Shown in pieces: positions 1-25,700 of a stretch of DNA of 64,000 nucleotides. Source of the DNA: Haliotis asinina (lineage: Eukaryota > Mollusca > Gastropoda > Lepetellida > Haliotidae); NCBI RefSeq assembly GCF_037392515.1, contig NC_090295.1, positions 24,840,501 through 24,904,500 of the forward strand, read 5' to 3'. The notes beneath the pieces are model-generated. The model did not search any database and was not told the DNA's origin. It worked only from the letters and a program-made list of their open reading frames with translations. The first letter of the stretch is position 1. Every line of letters starts with the position of its first letter. The position numbers were made by a program, and so were the translations under genes.

Positions 1-163
1 GCCGACTACATGTCATCATATCCCAACTGCATAGATCGATTGTCCTGGTGTTGATTACTTGACTGTCTGGTTCAGACTCCACTATTTACAGACTGTCACC
101 GTATAAGTTGAATATTGCTGAGTATCATGAGTATGGCGTAAAACTGAACTCAATCCCTCTCTC
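1..163 (+). repeat. SINE-A copy, 5' part cut by window edge
   Basis: This is the 3' part of the long interspersed repeat called SINE-A here. It has the core blocks seen in the other copies (ATCGAT, TGTCTGGTTCAGACTC, ATTTACAGAC, GAATATTGCTGAG, GGCGTAAAACT). The terminal CTCA run is decayed, so the copy is old. Confidence 0.7.
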
Positions 164-748
164 AAATAAGAAGCCACAATTTGCAGAGTTGTGTCCCTTG
201 GACAAAGTTGAAACCTGTGATTGTGGCTTTGAATCCTGACTTACTCTGATGTTGTTTCTCACTTTGTCAGATCTGCATCATATACCATATTATAACTGGA
301 ATGTTGTGAAAAGCTGTGTATTAAACCAAATTCGCTCCCTGGCAATAATGAACTCATTGTGACCTCAATTTCTATTTCTTTGTGACAGTAGTACACTATA
401 AGCATTTCAACTAAAATATACAGCATATGGTTTTGATAAAATATTTGAATAATGGTTTGCTATCTTCATCAGTTGTTTAAAAGCTTGTTTGCCATAAACA
501 TAAATACTGAATGTTGCCATATGAGAAAATAAAACCACTCTCATCATGCTCGTCCAGATAACCAAATCTCACAGGCATGCATAATTCAGAAGAATCCAAC
601 TTGATGTGTAACCTTTCTCCCTAAGCATGTTTTTTTTATTCAAAATACATCCTTTTGAAACGAACATATAACCATGCAAATCAATCATGTGTTAAGGAAT
701 GTGTCCTTTTTAGTCAGTTTTGCTCATAAATCATCAACCTGGTTCCAG

Positions 749-15080
<14,332 letters not shown>

Positions 15081-15369
15081 GACAATCTCAAGATCAATTC
15101 AGTATCATCAGATTCATTAAGTAAAGACGATTTACCATTGTTGTCTTTTGAGATGTGTTAACTTCTTTGTGTCACAGCTGTGGAGTATAGTTCTTGTGAA
15201 TGTGGCGTGAAGGGGATCTTCTGTCGCCCAATCAACATCTTTCCACATATTTATTGATCCTGGATTTCTAGACCACGAGGAACTTGTGAATGTGCTGGAT
15301 ATGTTCAACTTGGGATGTTTCCACTCTCAAATTCATGGCGATGACTGTTGGAGACTAGACTTCCTGATT

Positions 15370-15375
15370 AATAAA
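15370..15375 (+). terminator. PSMC2: PSMC2 polyadenylation signal
   Basis: AATAAA lies 290 nt after the PSMC2 stop codon and is followed by T-rich sequence (TTCTGTGTTTGTTGTAATTTT). Confidence 0.75.
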
Positions 15376-15639
15376 CATTTCAGCACTTATTCTGTGTTTG
15401 TTGTAATTTTATCTGATAGTAATAGATTCTACAATCTGTTTGATTTCATTTGACACCGACATATTGCTCACATACACAAAATCTAATTAATGCCAAAAAA
15501 CTTTGCACAGTCACATGAAATCGACAGACCAACTGTGATGATTTGTCTGATAATTTTTGTCACAGAAATAAAAATGTTGTTTAACAACCGATTTTGTTGC
15601 TATTTCTTATTAGGGGTGACCATTTGCTGGTAGAACAGG

Positions 15640-16065
15640 TAATCAACAAGAGTGTGCAGCTAAGTTTCAATTTCACACTTGCAGGTCGCACACGACCTAT
15701 TCAACCAGCCCAAGTGGTCTTTCCCCTCTTTCCCTCCCTTCCCTAATGTCTTAAAAACGATTGTACCCGAATGATTCCAAATGCTATTTTCCGCACGATC
15801 TCTAGCAAGCGATGCACATGGAGTATGTCACAACTGTAAGCAGACAGTCCCTGAAAAAAGTGTTTTGGCAATATTCAAGGATGTCAGCTTGCAGAAATAT
15901 TAGGTAAGGGTAACCATGTCAACAGTAACCCCGAAGCGTATTGCATTTGATTGGACGACCGCAAGTCGCCCAAAGGTTACATGATGCGACCGCCATCTAG
16001 GGTTTGTTAGAGTCAGTGCAGGAGTGATACTAATACAGTGACTAAGTTTACTTAAACTGGCATCC
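15640..16065. mobile_element. Diverged copy of the long-TIR element found at 31.8-32.4 kb
   Basis: Shared blocks in the same order are GAATGATTCCAAATGCTATTTTCC, CAAGGATGTCAGCTTG, GGTAACCATGTCA, ATTGGACGACCGCAAGTCGC and AAGGTTAC...GCGACC, ending CTAAGTTTACTTAAACTGG. The left inverted repeat is badly decayed. No transposase is visible. Confidence 0.65.
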
Positions 16066-16243
16066 AGGCAATTGTTGGTGACAGCCATTCTTCCACTTAT
16101 GCAGTTGATGACATATTCTGTGCGCATAACGAGTAAAGATTGAGGGTGGACTTTCTCATTTATTCCACTTACAACCCTCTTCCTGAGTAAATATGGCCAA
16201 AGTAGACTCTCCCCATACCCCCTACCTGGCAGAAGTGAGATCC

Positions 16244-16410
16244 TGGGTGAGGGACTAGTGGTTATAGCGTTCGCTTGTCATGCCAAAGAACCTGGTTTGA
16301 ATCCCACGTTGATACAATGTGTGAAACCCATTTCTGGTGTCCCATACCATTAAATTGATGAAATATTGCCATTAGCAGCATAGAAGCTGTATTCATTCAC
16401 TCTTACCTTC
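16244..16410 (+). repeat. SINE-B copy, tRNA-like head
   Basis: The head CTAGTGGTTATAGCGTTCGC resembles a tRNA A box, and GGTTTGAATCCC resembles a B box. It is followed by the AATGTGTGAAACCCATTTCTGG body shared with copies at 40.9, 42.4, 60.2 and 61.3 kb. Confidence 0.75.
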
Positions 16411-16639
16411 TTTATACATGTATTATGTTATAGGATATTGCATATAGCACACATATCCATGCAATAAGTGCTTGCTCAAGGTGCTCTTATATGCTTCCCT
16501 TGATCACTGGATGTTTATTGTGGCGCTCTCATCCTTACGAGGTACCCAGTTTACAGCTGGGTTAACTTGGACACAGTCACAGTACTTTGTCCAAGTTTAC
16601 TGCACATTGCTGTACCAGCAACTAGGTGCTTGCAGTCAT

Positions 16640-16865
16640 TCATGTGGCCACCATCTGGTCAAATACCAATAGATTTGTGGGTTCTTTAAAGTGCACAGGG
16701 TTGTGTATTACTGTACTCTAAGGGTTCTGACATCATGGAAAGAGTCTGCAGACAAAGTTGACTCCAAGCTTTTTACACACAGTGGGCTCAATCCCGACAC
16801 CTCAACCTCACTGGATCACTAGCCTGGTGCTTTAGCCAGCTTGCCCACTGCACCCCCAGTATCTT
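16640..16865 (+). repeat. Possible interspersed repeat
   Basis: TGGGTTCTTTAAAGTGCACAGG through CAGTGGGCTCAATCCCGACACC to TTGCCCACTGCACCCCC has the look of a widespread molluscan repeat. No second copy is in this window to confirm it. Confidence 0.35.
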
Positions 16866-18400
16866 TCAGTAATATTCACAGATAATGAAAGATCGGCAGA
16901 GATTTTATCAGTTTATTGAAACAAAATGTAAAACCATCTTGGAATAATCTCATGCCATGTGTAATTTGGTAAAGAGTTGAAAAGTACATTGGTGTGAAGA
17001 AATTTGCAACTTTGAACTAGATAAGTATAGGATCTTCAGTCATGAAGTATTCTTTTCCTCAAGAAATATTTGTCTCCATATATGCCTTAAGTGAAGATCA
17101 TGTTGGGTCTGTGCATGCGAAGCCTAAAACAAAGAAACTATTTTCTGTGTATGATCTGAATTCTCGAACATACTGTATTAAGATATCAACTCTCGAAAAA
17201 ATTGAGTGAAACAGAGAAAAAGAAAAACAAGCAGTATAGCCACTGTAAATAATTACAAATAAATTACTTTGAAAAACATGCTTAAACACTGGAACCAGCA
17301 GTTTGTAGATATATGTACAAGGAAAAGGAAAAAGCATGTTGGTTGTTTTTTGTTTCGTAATTTGGGGAAAAATAAAAGTCACATGACAATAATGTTATGG
17401 CATATCTTCAAAACTTAGGTGATGTATATGGAGTTGTACTCCAGCGAAACCTGGATCTTGTCCAGTTTCAAGTTAATCATGCATTGTCATTGTGTGTTCA
17501 TATGTACATGACCGAAATAAACAGGACCCATTTCTGCAATTAACGTGGGGACTTTAAAACTTTATAATATGTTACAAATGAAACTTGTATGCTTTAACCA
17601 GTGAAAATGTTCTCCCACTGTAGGCTGCAGAGACATTTATGCATTGACCCTGACCACTGGTCAAAAGAAGATCTTTGTTTATAGTTGTCATGGAAACCAC
17701 AGTGAGTAATCAAATATCTATCTATCTATTAGTTAGTTAATTAATTAATTAATTAATTAAACTATGTAAAAATACAGAGGACATTAAGAAAATATCTACT
17801 CAACACACAAATGTGTGCTGTGTGAGCAATCATTTAGAGGATTTCTGTACATATACTGGACAAAGATAGTTAAGGATATATGTAAAAATTGAAATTGTGT
17901 ATAATGACATATTTATTCACTGACACACTGATAAAATGTCAATAAAAAAATACCAATATCCCTCACTTATTTTTCCGAGTATATTATTTAAAAATGTAGG
18001 GTTATATTGGATTTACAAATGTGATGAAATGGAAATGAAGACAAGGAGGAAACAGGAGGAGGAGAAATTAAAGGTAAATGTGACTAGTTATTCAATTCCT
18101 TTGGAAATATTCATCTCTGTCGATATATATTATATATATCACTTTTTCTTAAATGCAATTGTACTGGCTTGTAGTATGCTTGCAAAATGGATTATCAACA
18201 ACTTTGTTTGAATGGTATATTTTAACATGTGCTTGTCTTCTCATTTCTATTAACATTTTTATTAAACTGTTTAAGATACAACAAATAACTTCAGAAAGAT
18301 GAGAGTTTATACACATTCTTTATATATATTACAATTAAGTACAATCCAAGAAGAAACTTTTTACAACGTATCTCCTTTTTTCCTACAGAGATTATGGATG
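16866..18400. other. Intergenic, no gene seen
   Basis: AT-rich sequence. The only clear structure is a (ATTA)n microsatellite near 17,725-17,762. The short open frames show no domain, splice context or repeat of their own. Confidence 0.5.
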
Positions 18401-18404
18401 TATT

Positions 18405-18590
18405 CTCATCTCCTGGTTGGATGCAGCTATCCAAATTGTTACTAAGTGGTTAAAGTACACGGTTGCCACCCTAAAGACCAGGTTCAATTCCCCACATAGG
18501 TACAAGCCCATTCCTAGTGCCCACCACTGTGATGTTGCTGGAAACTTGCTAAACATGCAGCATGAAACTAAACTCACTCTCATATCACCT
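18405..18590 (+). repeat. SINE-B copy
   Basis: It has TAAGTGGTTAAAGTACACGG and GGTTCAATTCCCCACAT (A- and B-box-like), then AAGCCCATTCCTAGTGCCC, and ends GCATGAAACTAAACTCACTCTC. Confidence 0.7.
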
Positions 18591-18654
18591 GCTCATTCAT
18601 ATGCTCACCTTCTCTCAAGCCCCTGTACCTTCCATTCACCTGTCCCTGAACGTG

Positions 18655-18865
18655 CCTTCCCACTACTCACTCATTCACTCACGTTCCCAATCATTCATGC
18701 ATCTTCCATTCACCTGTCCCCTAACTCACTTACTCACTCACTCACTCACTCACTCACTCATTCACTCACCTTCCCAACTGCTCATGCATCTTCCATTCAC
18801 CGGTCCTCTAACTCACCTTCCCTGTCCACCTGCTCACTCACCTCTTTTACTCACTCACTCTATCA
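18655..18865 (+). repeat. (ACTC)n-rich low-complexity tract
   Basis: Runs of CACTCACTCATT alternate with CATGCATCTTCCATTCACC segments. It begins just after the SINE-B tail and looks like an expanded SINE tail. Confidence 0.7.
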
Positions 18866-18869
18866 CTGA

Positions 18870-19680
18870 TTAATATAAATTCAGTCAAAATGCTTCATTA
18901 GATTTATGATATTTGGCATGACTCATGAGGCTAAAATGTCTTGAAAGAACTACACCTGTGTAGTTTCAAGTTGCCCAAGTAGAATGACTTCTGATACATG
19001 TAATTTGAAAGCCAACCGCCTCAGCAGTTTAAATGTGTGTACTGCCTGAACAATTAATGTTTTAAGTTGATGTAATATAGAACAATACACCAGGTGTGAA
19101 CGGATACCAGGTAGGATGAGATGAGATTGTTAACCTTCTTGTCCCTCAAGGCACCTTAGGATGTATACTCCCAAGGGAGATGAAAATGAAAATTGATACT
19201 ACTGATCCATTGACCAGTGTAATGATGTAGCACTCAGGGCATGATGAAGATTTGTTGAATAAATAATGATATGCCCATTGTGAGTTTTATGGTTTGATGA
19301 TGTTAAGTTTGACAATGGTATCATATGGGACACATGAAATACAAAGAAACCTTTAAGTTATGTTTTGATGACCATGTCGTTTTCTTCTTGTTCATGATTC
19401 CGAAAAGACCAATTCAAATATACTTTTCATTATGAAGTATCCATTCTATCATGACCTTACCCAAATATGTTGAATATTTTGATGAGCCTTGCCTACAGAT
19501 TGTGATACTATTTGGTGACCTACCCTATTTCAATCTGAACCCCAGCCCCACCCAAACCCCACAAAACTCCAACATTTTATACATAAGAATAAATGACTAG
19601 TTCCCAAGCATCAAAATAGTTCTGGACATTTGATATTTTGATATTTTTAAGATTGATGACATGAGTTCGCTGCATAAAGC
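18870..19680. other. Intergenic between PSMC2 and the Ig gene
   Basis: No long open frame. A stretch at about 19,085-19,200 (GGATACCAGGTAGGATGAG, CCTCAAGGCACCTTAGG) may be another repeat but has no partner in the window. Confidence 0.4.
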
Positions 19681-19686
19681 TTTAAT
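19681..19686 (-). terminator. Candidate poly(A) signal for Ig gene 1
   Basis: ATTAAA on the minus strand, about 110 nt after the stop codon of the Ig gene; no AATAAA is nearer. Confidence 0.4.
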
Positions 19687-19796
19687 TTGGATTAAGTTGA
19701 GAATGTGAAAAGAGCATTCTAGTCAAGCTTCAGATTGCCCTAAATGAGCTGTGAGAAGTTGCAAGCTGACACAGTCCAAACTTTCCACAGAGAACC

Positions 19797-22700
19797 TCAG
19801 GTCTTTGGCCCTGCTGAAGGCAAGTCTCCCAGGTCAGAGCTGCTGGCTGATGTGTCTTTCGTGTCAGTGCTGGTATCAACATCAGTACTGGTATCCACAT
19901 CTTCCTTGGCAGACTGGCCTCCCATGTCCTTTTCATCTTCAGCTTTTGTTTCTCCAGTTGTGTTCTGTTCTGGCTTGGGATCTGAGGTCTTCTTATTGTC
20001 GTCAGACTCTGATATCACCTGCACTGTGTCCCCGGGCCTGCCTTCATGCAGATACACCCCAAGAGGGCTGCTTTCTGAAGGCTTCCGGCCAATCAGGAAT
20101 GTACTCACGAACCTGAAACATCAAGACAGGCAATAGGAGGAACCTAACTTGTGAATTTTAAATGTACATTACAAGATAAAATTCATGTACATCATTTATG
20201 GATTTGAGTAGAAGGATTCTGTACAACATGCTTTAAACCAGGGAAGGGTTGGAATGTTTAGGGTACGGTGTTCACCAGGGTATTCACTGAAGACTTGTTA
20301 TGTAGGTAAATAAAATATTGAACCAAATTTAAATACTGAACCATATTTAAATATCTAATACTTCGTGTGCTGCTGGAAGATGAGAGTAGTCATATTTACT
20401 TAAACGGATACTGCAAGTCGCAGGTGTAAATGTGCAATACTTACTTGGATGGACTCCCTGGATCAGAATTTGGTGATGCTGGAGTGTCTGCTGCTTTGTC
20501 TTCTGGCGTACTTGAATTAGGTTTGGGATCAGTTTTGTCATCCAAATCCACTGTCGTAAATCCATCGTCCGGACTGTTTGGCCTGGGTTCAGTCTCCAAA
20601 GGTTTCATGGCAACAACATCTATTCTAGAGGGACCATTTTGTTTATGTTTGTTGTCTGGCGCTTCCCTGAAACTGACCGACTGCCTGTTTCTGCAGAATC
20701 GTGGAATGATCACATTCAGGAGGATGAGTGTGTACAAAAGAAGAATTGCTACACTTAGAGCCAGAGCAAATGCTAAAACTCCGTATTTCCCAAAGGCTGT
20801 TTTATCCCTTGTGTGTGTGCCCGTACAGCATGGCGACTTTGTAGATGGTTTATTTGTTGAAGTGCTCAGGATAGTTGTTTTACTGGCTGGTAGTCTGCCT
20901 CCCGCTGTTGATGATAAAGAACTAGTAATATCCTGAATTTGCCCAGTGGTGGTTTCTGAGGAACTGTTAGGTGAGGGAGATAATGACCCAGTTGATGACC
21001 GCCCTGTCACTGGTACTGTATTATCATCCGTTGAGTGGTCTTGGGTGTTCCCTGAGGAACTGCTGGTTGAAAATGGAGTTGTGGTAATTTCACTAGGTGA
21101 TTGGTCTGTCGCTGTTGTTAACCCACTCGTGGATGGCTCCCCTCCTGCTGGATCGTCAGCCATGTCCTTTGTATTAGTAGAGACGTCAGGCATAGTTCCG
21201 GATCCCTCACCTACCTGTGTTGTCATCGCTGCAGTGCCGTCTGTAGTGGGCATTGTCGTGCTGTCTGCATCCCCTGATGCTCGTCTTTTTCTAACATCTC
21301 TTTCAGACCGACGTCTAGGCAAGAACGGTTCATCAACACGCACGTCTCCCCTTCGAGGTCCATCGTCAATGTATTCAACAACTTCGAAGTCGTTCTCTGT
21401 AAACCAATATCAGACAAGATCGCCAATACAATTAAGACTAGACAGAGTATGACAGTGACAACTTTGCTAAACAATGCCTTGGTATTGTTACAAGGTTTAA
21501 CCTTGTTTCATTTCAACATTTCAGTGTGTTTGCAACGTTAGATGGTTGTTGTCTAACGTCGAACTCAGCAATAGTCCAGCTACATGGCTGCAGTCTGTGA
21601 ATCAACAGCCTGAGCATTGATGTGAGCAGTTGGGATGCGATGACATGTCAACCAAGTCGACTTGACCATCCGATCCCATCAGTCCCGTTAGATCCCGTAA
21701 CCAGAGGCATTGCTGAAGACCAGTTCTAACCCAGATCTTCGTTGGTAGCATTTGTAACATTGTCGAAACAGAAAGATCCTGAAGCATCACAGAAATCTAC
21801 TAACCTGGTCTTCTTCAGATCAGACTAAAGTTTAACCAATAGTTCCTACCTATCACGCTGATGTTGATATATTTCTGCACCACATCAACGTCAGCGTGCC
21901 CTGCACATGTGTACCGCCCCGTATCACTGAAGTCAATGTTGAGCAGGATCAGACGGGCAAACATCCCACGCCTATACTGTACAGAAAATACCCTGCATAA
22001 AAAGAGACATTTGCTAAGTCGACGCGCAAACAGATAGTGGTTTGAATACACAATGCCATTTGGAAAGTCGTCAAATGTAACATGCATGTTATATCTGGGA
22101 TTTCACTTTCTTAGGAAAGTACTGAGTGGGTTAGATGTCTCACTTTGTGTGCTTGCAAGTAGGCGACTCTGAGAGCGTGGGTTACTATCCTGTAAGTGAC
22201 TCACCGTAACAGAAGTACTAGAATCTCTACTTTACTAAGGAAGCGTAATCCCTAACATATGTTAGGCAGTTGTAGTTTGCTTCTGATTTTGCTAACGCAC
22301 ACACGCACACACGCACGCACGCACGGCTCAATAATCTCTCTGGCTCCAGTATTTAAGAATATTCTAAGATCTGTTACTGGCCTTTAGATATATGATTTCA
22401 AATAAGATAACTACATTTCTGGGACTGGATGTCAATTCAGAAAACCTGCAGACACCTGCTGAAGACATTCTCACATCTTTGGCTCTTTGGTCAGGTGAGT
22501 ATAATCCAATCACGCGTATGTTGTTACCTTCCAGACATCCCGATTGGTTGGTTATGTCGGTCATACCAAGCGAACTGACTGACTGACTGTCGGCCATAGC
22601 AGCTTGCATCACATAAGATAGTGACATTCTCTCCCCTGGCGACCTGGATGATGGGTACTTGTGGTACCAGCTGAAGGCTGCAGTCCTGACCATGAAGCAC

Positions 22701-25700
22701 ACCTATAGTAATAAAGAAACTACATAAAAAATGTGTCGTTTTTTTATATTCTGATTCAGGTTTGTTGAAATTGCCAACTGTTCACACCTAATAGACGGAA
22801 ACAATGACAATATGTACCATTAACTGCCCTCAACTCATTAATACCGCCATACACACTGACACCTCTCCTACAACAGGAAGCGCATACTGACACTGTTCCT
22901 ACAACGGGAAGCCCATACTGACACTGTTCCTACAACAGGAATCTCACACTGACACTGTTCCTACAGCAGGCAAGCTCATACTGTCACTCTTCCTACAACA
23001 GGAAACTCATACTGACACTGTTCCAACAACAGGAAGCTCATACTGACACTGTTCCTACAACAGGAAGCTCATACTAACACTGTTCCTACAACAGGAAGCT
23101 CATACTGACACTGTTCCTACAACAGGAAGCTCATACTGACACTGTTCCTACAACAGGAAGCTCATACTGACACTGTTCCTACAACAGTAGGCACAAACCT
23201 TACCGTTCGTACACAAGGAAGTACACACTGACACTATTCCTACAACAGGAAGCTCATACTGACACTGTTCCTACAACTGGAAGCTCATACTGACACTGTT
23301 CCTACAACAGGAAGCTCATACTGACACTGTTCCTACAACAGGAATCTCATACTGACACTCTTCCTACAACAGTAGGCACAAACTCCACTTTTCGTACACC
23401 AGGAAGTACACACTGACACTGTTCCTACAACAGGAATCTCACACTGACACTGTTCCTACAGCAGGCAAGCTCATACTGTCACTCTTTCTACAACAGGAAA
23501 CTCATACTGACACTGTTCCTACAACAGGAAGCTCATACTGACACTGTTCCTACAACAGGAAGCTCATACTAACACTGTTCCTACAACAGGAAGCTCATAT
23601 TGACACTGTTCCTACAACAGGCAGCTCATACTGACACTGTTCCTACAACAGGAAGCTCATACTGACACTGTTCCTACAACAGTAGGCACAAACCTTACCG
23701 TTCGTACACAAGGAAGTACACACTGACACTATTCCTACAACAGGAAGCTCATACTGACACTGTTCCTACAACTGGAAGTTCATACTGACACTGTTCCTAC
23801 AACAGGAAGCTCATACTGACACTGTTCCTACAGCAGGCAAGCTCATACTGTCACTCTTCCTACAACAGGAAACCCATACTGACACTGTTCCTACAACAGG
23901 AAGCTCATAGTGACACTGTTCCTACAACAGGAAGCTCATACTAACACTGTTCCTACAACAGGCAGCTCATACTGACACTGTTCCTACAACAGGAAGCTCA
24001 TACTGACACTGTTCCTACAACAGTAGGCACAAACCTTACCGTTCGTACACCAGGAAGTACACACTGACACTGTTCCTACAACTGGAAGCTCATACTGACA
24101 CTGTTCCTACAACAGGAAGCTCATAGTGACACTGTTCCTACAACAGTAGGCACAAGCCTTACCGTTCGCACACCAGGAAGTACACACTGACACTGTTCCT
24201 ACAACAGGAAGCTCATACTGACACTGTTCCTACAACTGGAAGCTCATACTGACACTGTTCCTACAACAGGAATCTCATACTGACACTCTTCCTACAACAG
24301 TAGGCACAAACTCCACTTTTCGTACACCAGGAAGTACACACTGACACTGTTCCTACAACAGGAATCTCACACTGACACTGTTCCTACAGCAGGCAAGCTC
24401 ATACTGTCACTCTTTCTACAACAGGAAACTCATACTGACACTGTTCCTACAACAGGAAGCTCATACTAACACTGTTCCTACAACAGGAAGCTCATACTAA
24501 CACTGTTCCTACAACAGGCAGCTCATACTGACACTGTTCCTACAACAGGAAGCTCATACTGACACTGTTCCTACAACAGTAGGCACAAACCTTACCGTTC
24601 GTACACAAGGAAGTACACACTGACACTATTCCTACAACAGGAAGCTCATACTGACACTGTTCCTACAACTGGAAGCTCATACTGACACTGTTCCTACAAC
24701 AGGAAGCTCATACTGACACTGTTCCTACAGCAGGGAAGCTCATACTGTCACTCTTCCTACAACAGGAAACTCATACTGACACTGTTCCTACAACAGGAAG
24801 CTCATAGTGACACTGTTCCTACAACAGGAAGCTCATACTAACACTGTTCCTACAACAGGCAGCTCATACTGACACTGTTCCTACAACAGGAAGCTCATAC
24901 TGACACTGTTCCTACAGCAGGGAAGCTCATACTGTCACTCTTCCTACAACAGGAAACTCATACTGACACTGTTCCTACAACAGGCAGCTCATACTGACAC
25001 TGTTCCTACAACAGGAAGCTCATACTGACACTGTTCCTACAACAGTAGGCACAAACCTTACCGTTCGTACACCAGGAAGTACACACTGACACTGTTCCTA
25101 CAACAGGAAGCTCATACTGACACTGTTCCTACAACTGGAAGCTCATACTGACACTGTTCCTACAACAGGAAGCTCATACTGACACTGTTCCTACAACAGT
25201 AGGCACAAGCCTTACCGTTCGCACACAAGGAAGTACACACTGTTCCTACAACAGGAAGCTCATACTGACACTGTTCCTACAACAGGAAGCTCATACTGAC
25301 ACTGTTCCTACAACAGGAATCTCACACTGACACTCTTCCTACAACAGTAGGCACAAACTCCACTTTTCGTACACCAGGAAGTACACACTGACACTGTTCC
25401 TACAACAGGAATCTCACACTGACACTGTTCCTACAGCAGGCAAGCTCATACTGTCACTCTTTCTACAACAGGAAACTCATACTGACACTGTTCCTACAAC
25501 AGGAAGCTCATACTAACACTGTTCCTACAACAGGAAGCTCATACTAACACTGTTCCTACAACAGGCAGCTCATACTGACACTGTTCCTACAACAGGAAGC
25601 TCATACTGACACTGTTCCTACAACAGTAGGCACAAACCTTACCGTTCGTACACAAGGAAGTACACACTGACACTATTCCTACAACAGGAAGCTCATACTG

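Noticed and set aside
16244-16330. True tRNA gene
   Set aside because: A- and B-box-like blocks are present, but no cloverleaf forms and the sequence continues into a SINE body repeated elsewhere.
18417-18873. Open frames of 103-150 residues
   Set aside because: They run through a SINE-B and its expanded ACTC tail (HSLTHSLTH repeats).
20430-21452. Two 168-residue plus-strand frames
   Set aside because: They are antisense to the long fourth exon of Ig gene 1, whose membrane span and phased splice sites fix the minus strand as coding.
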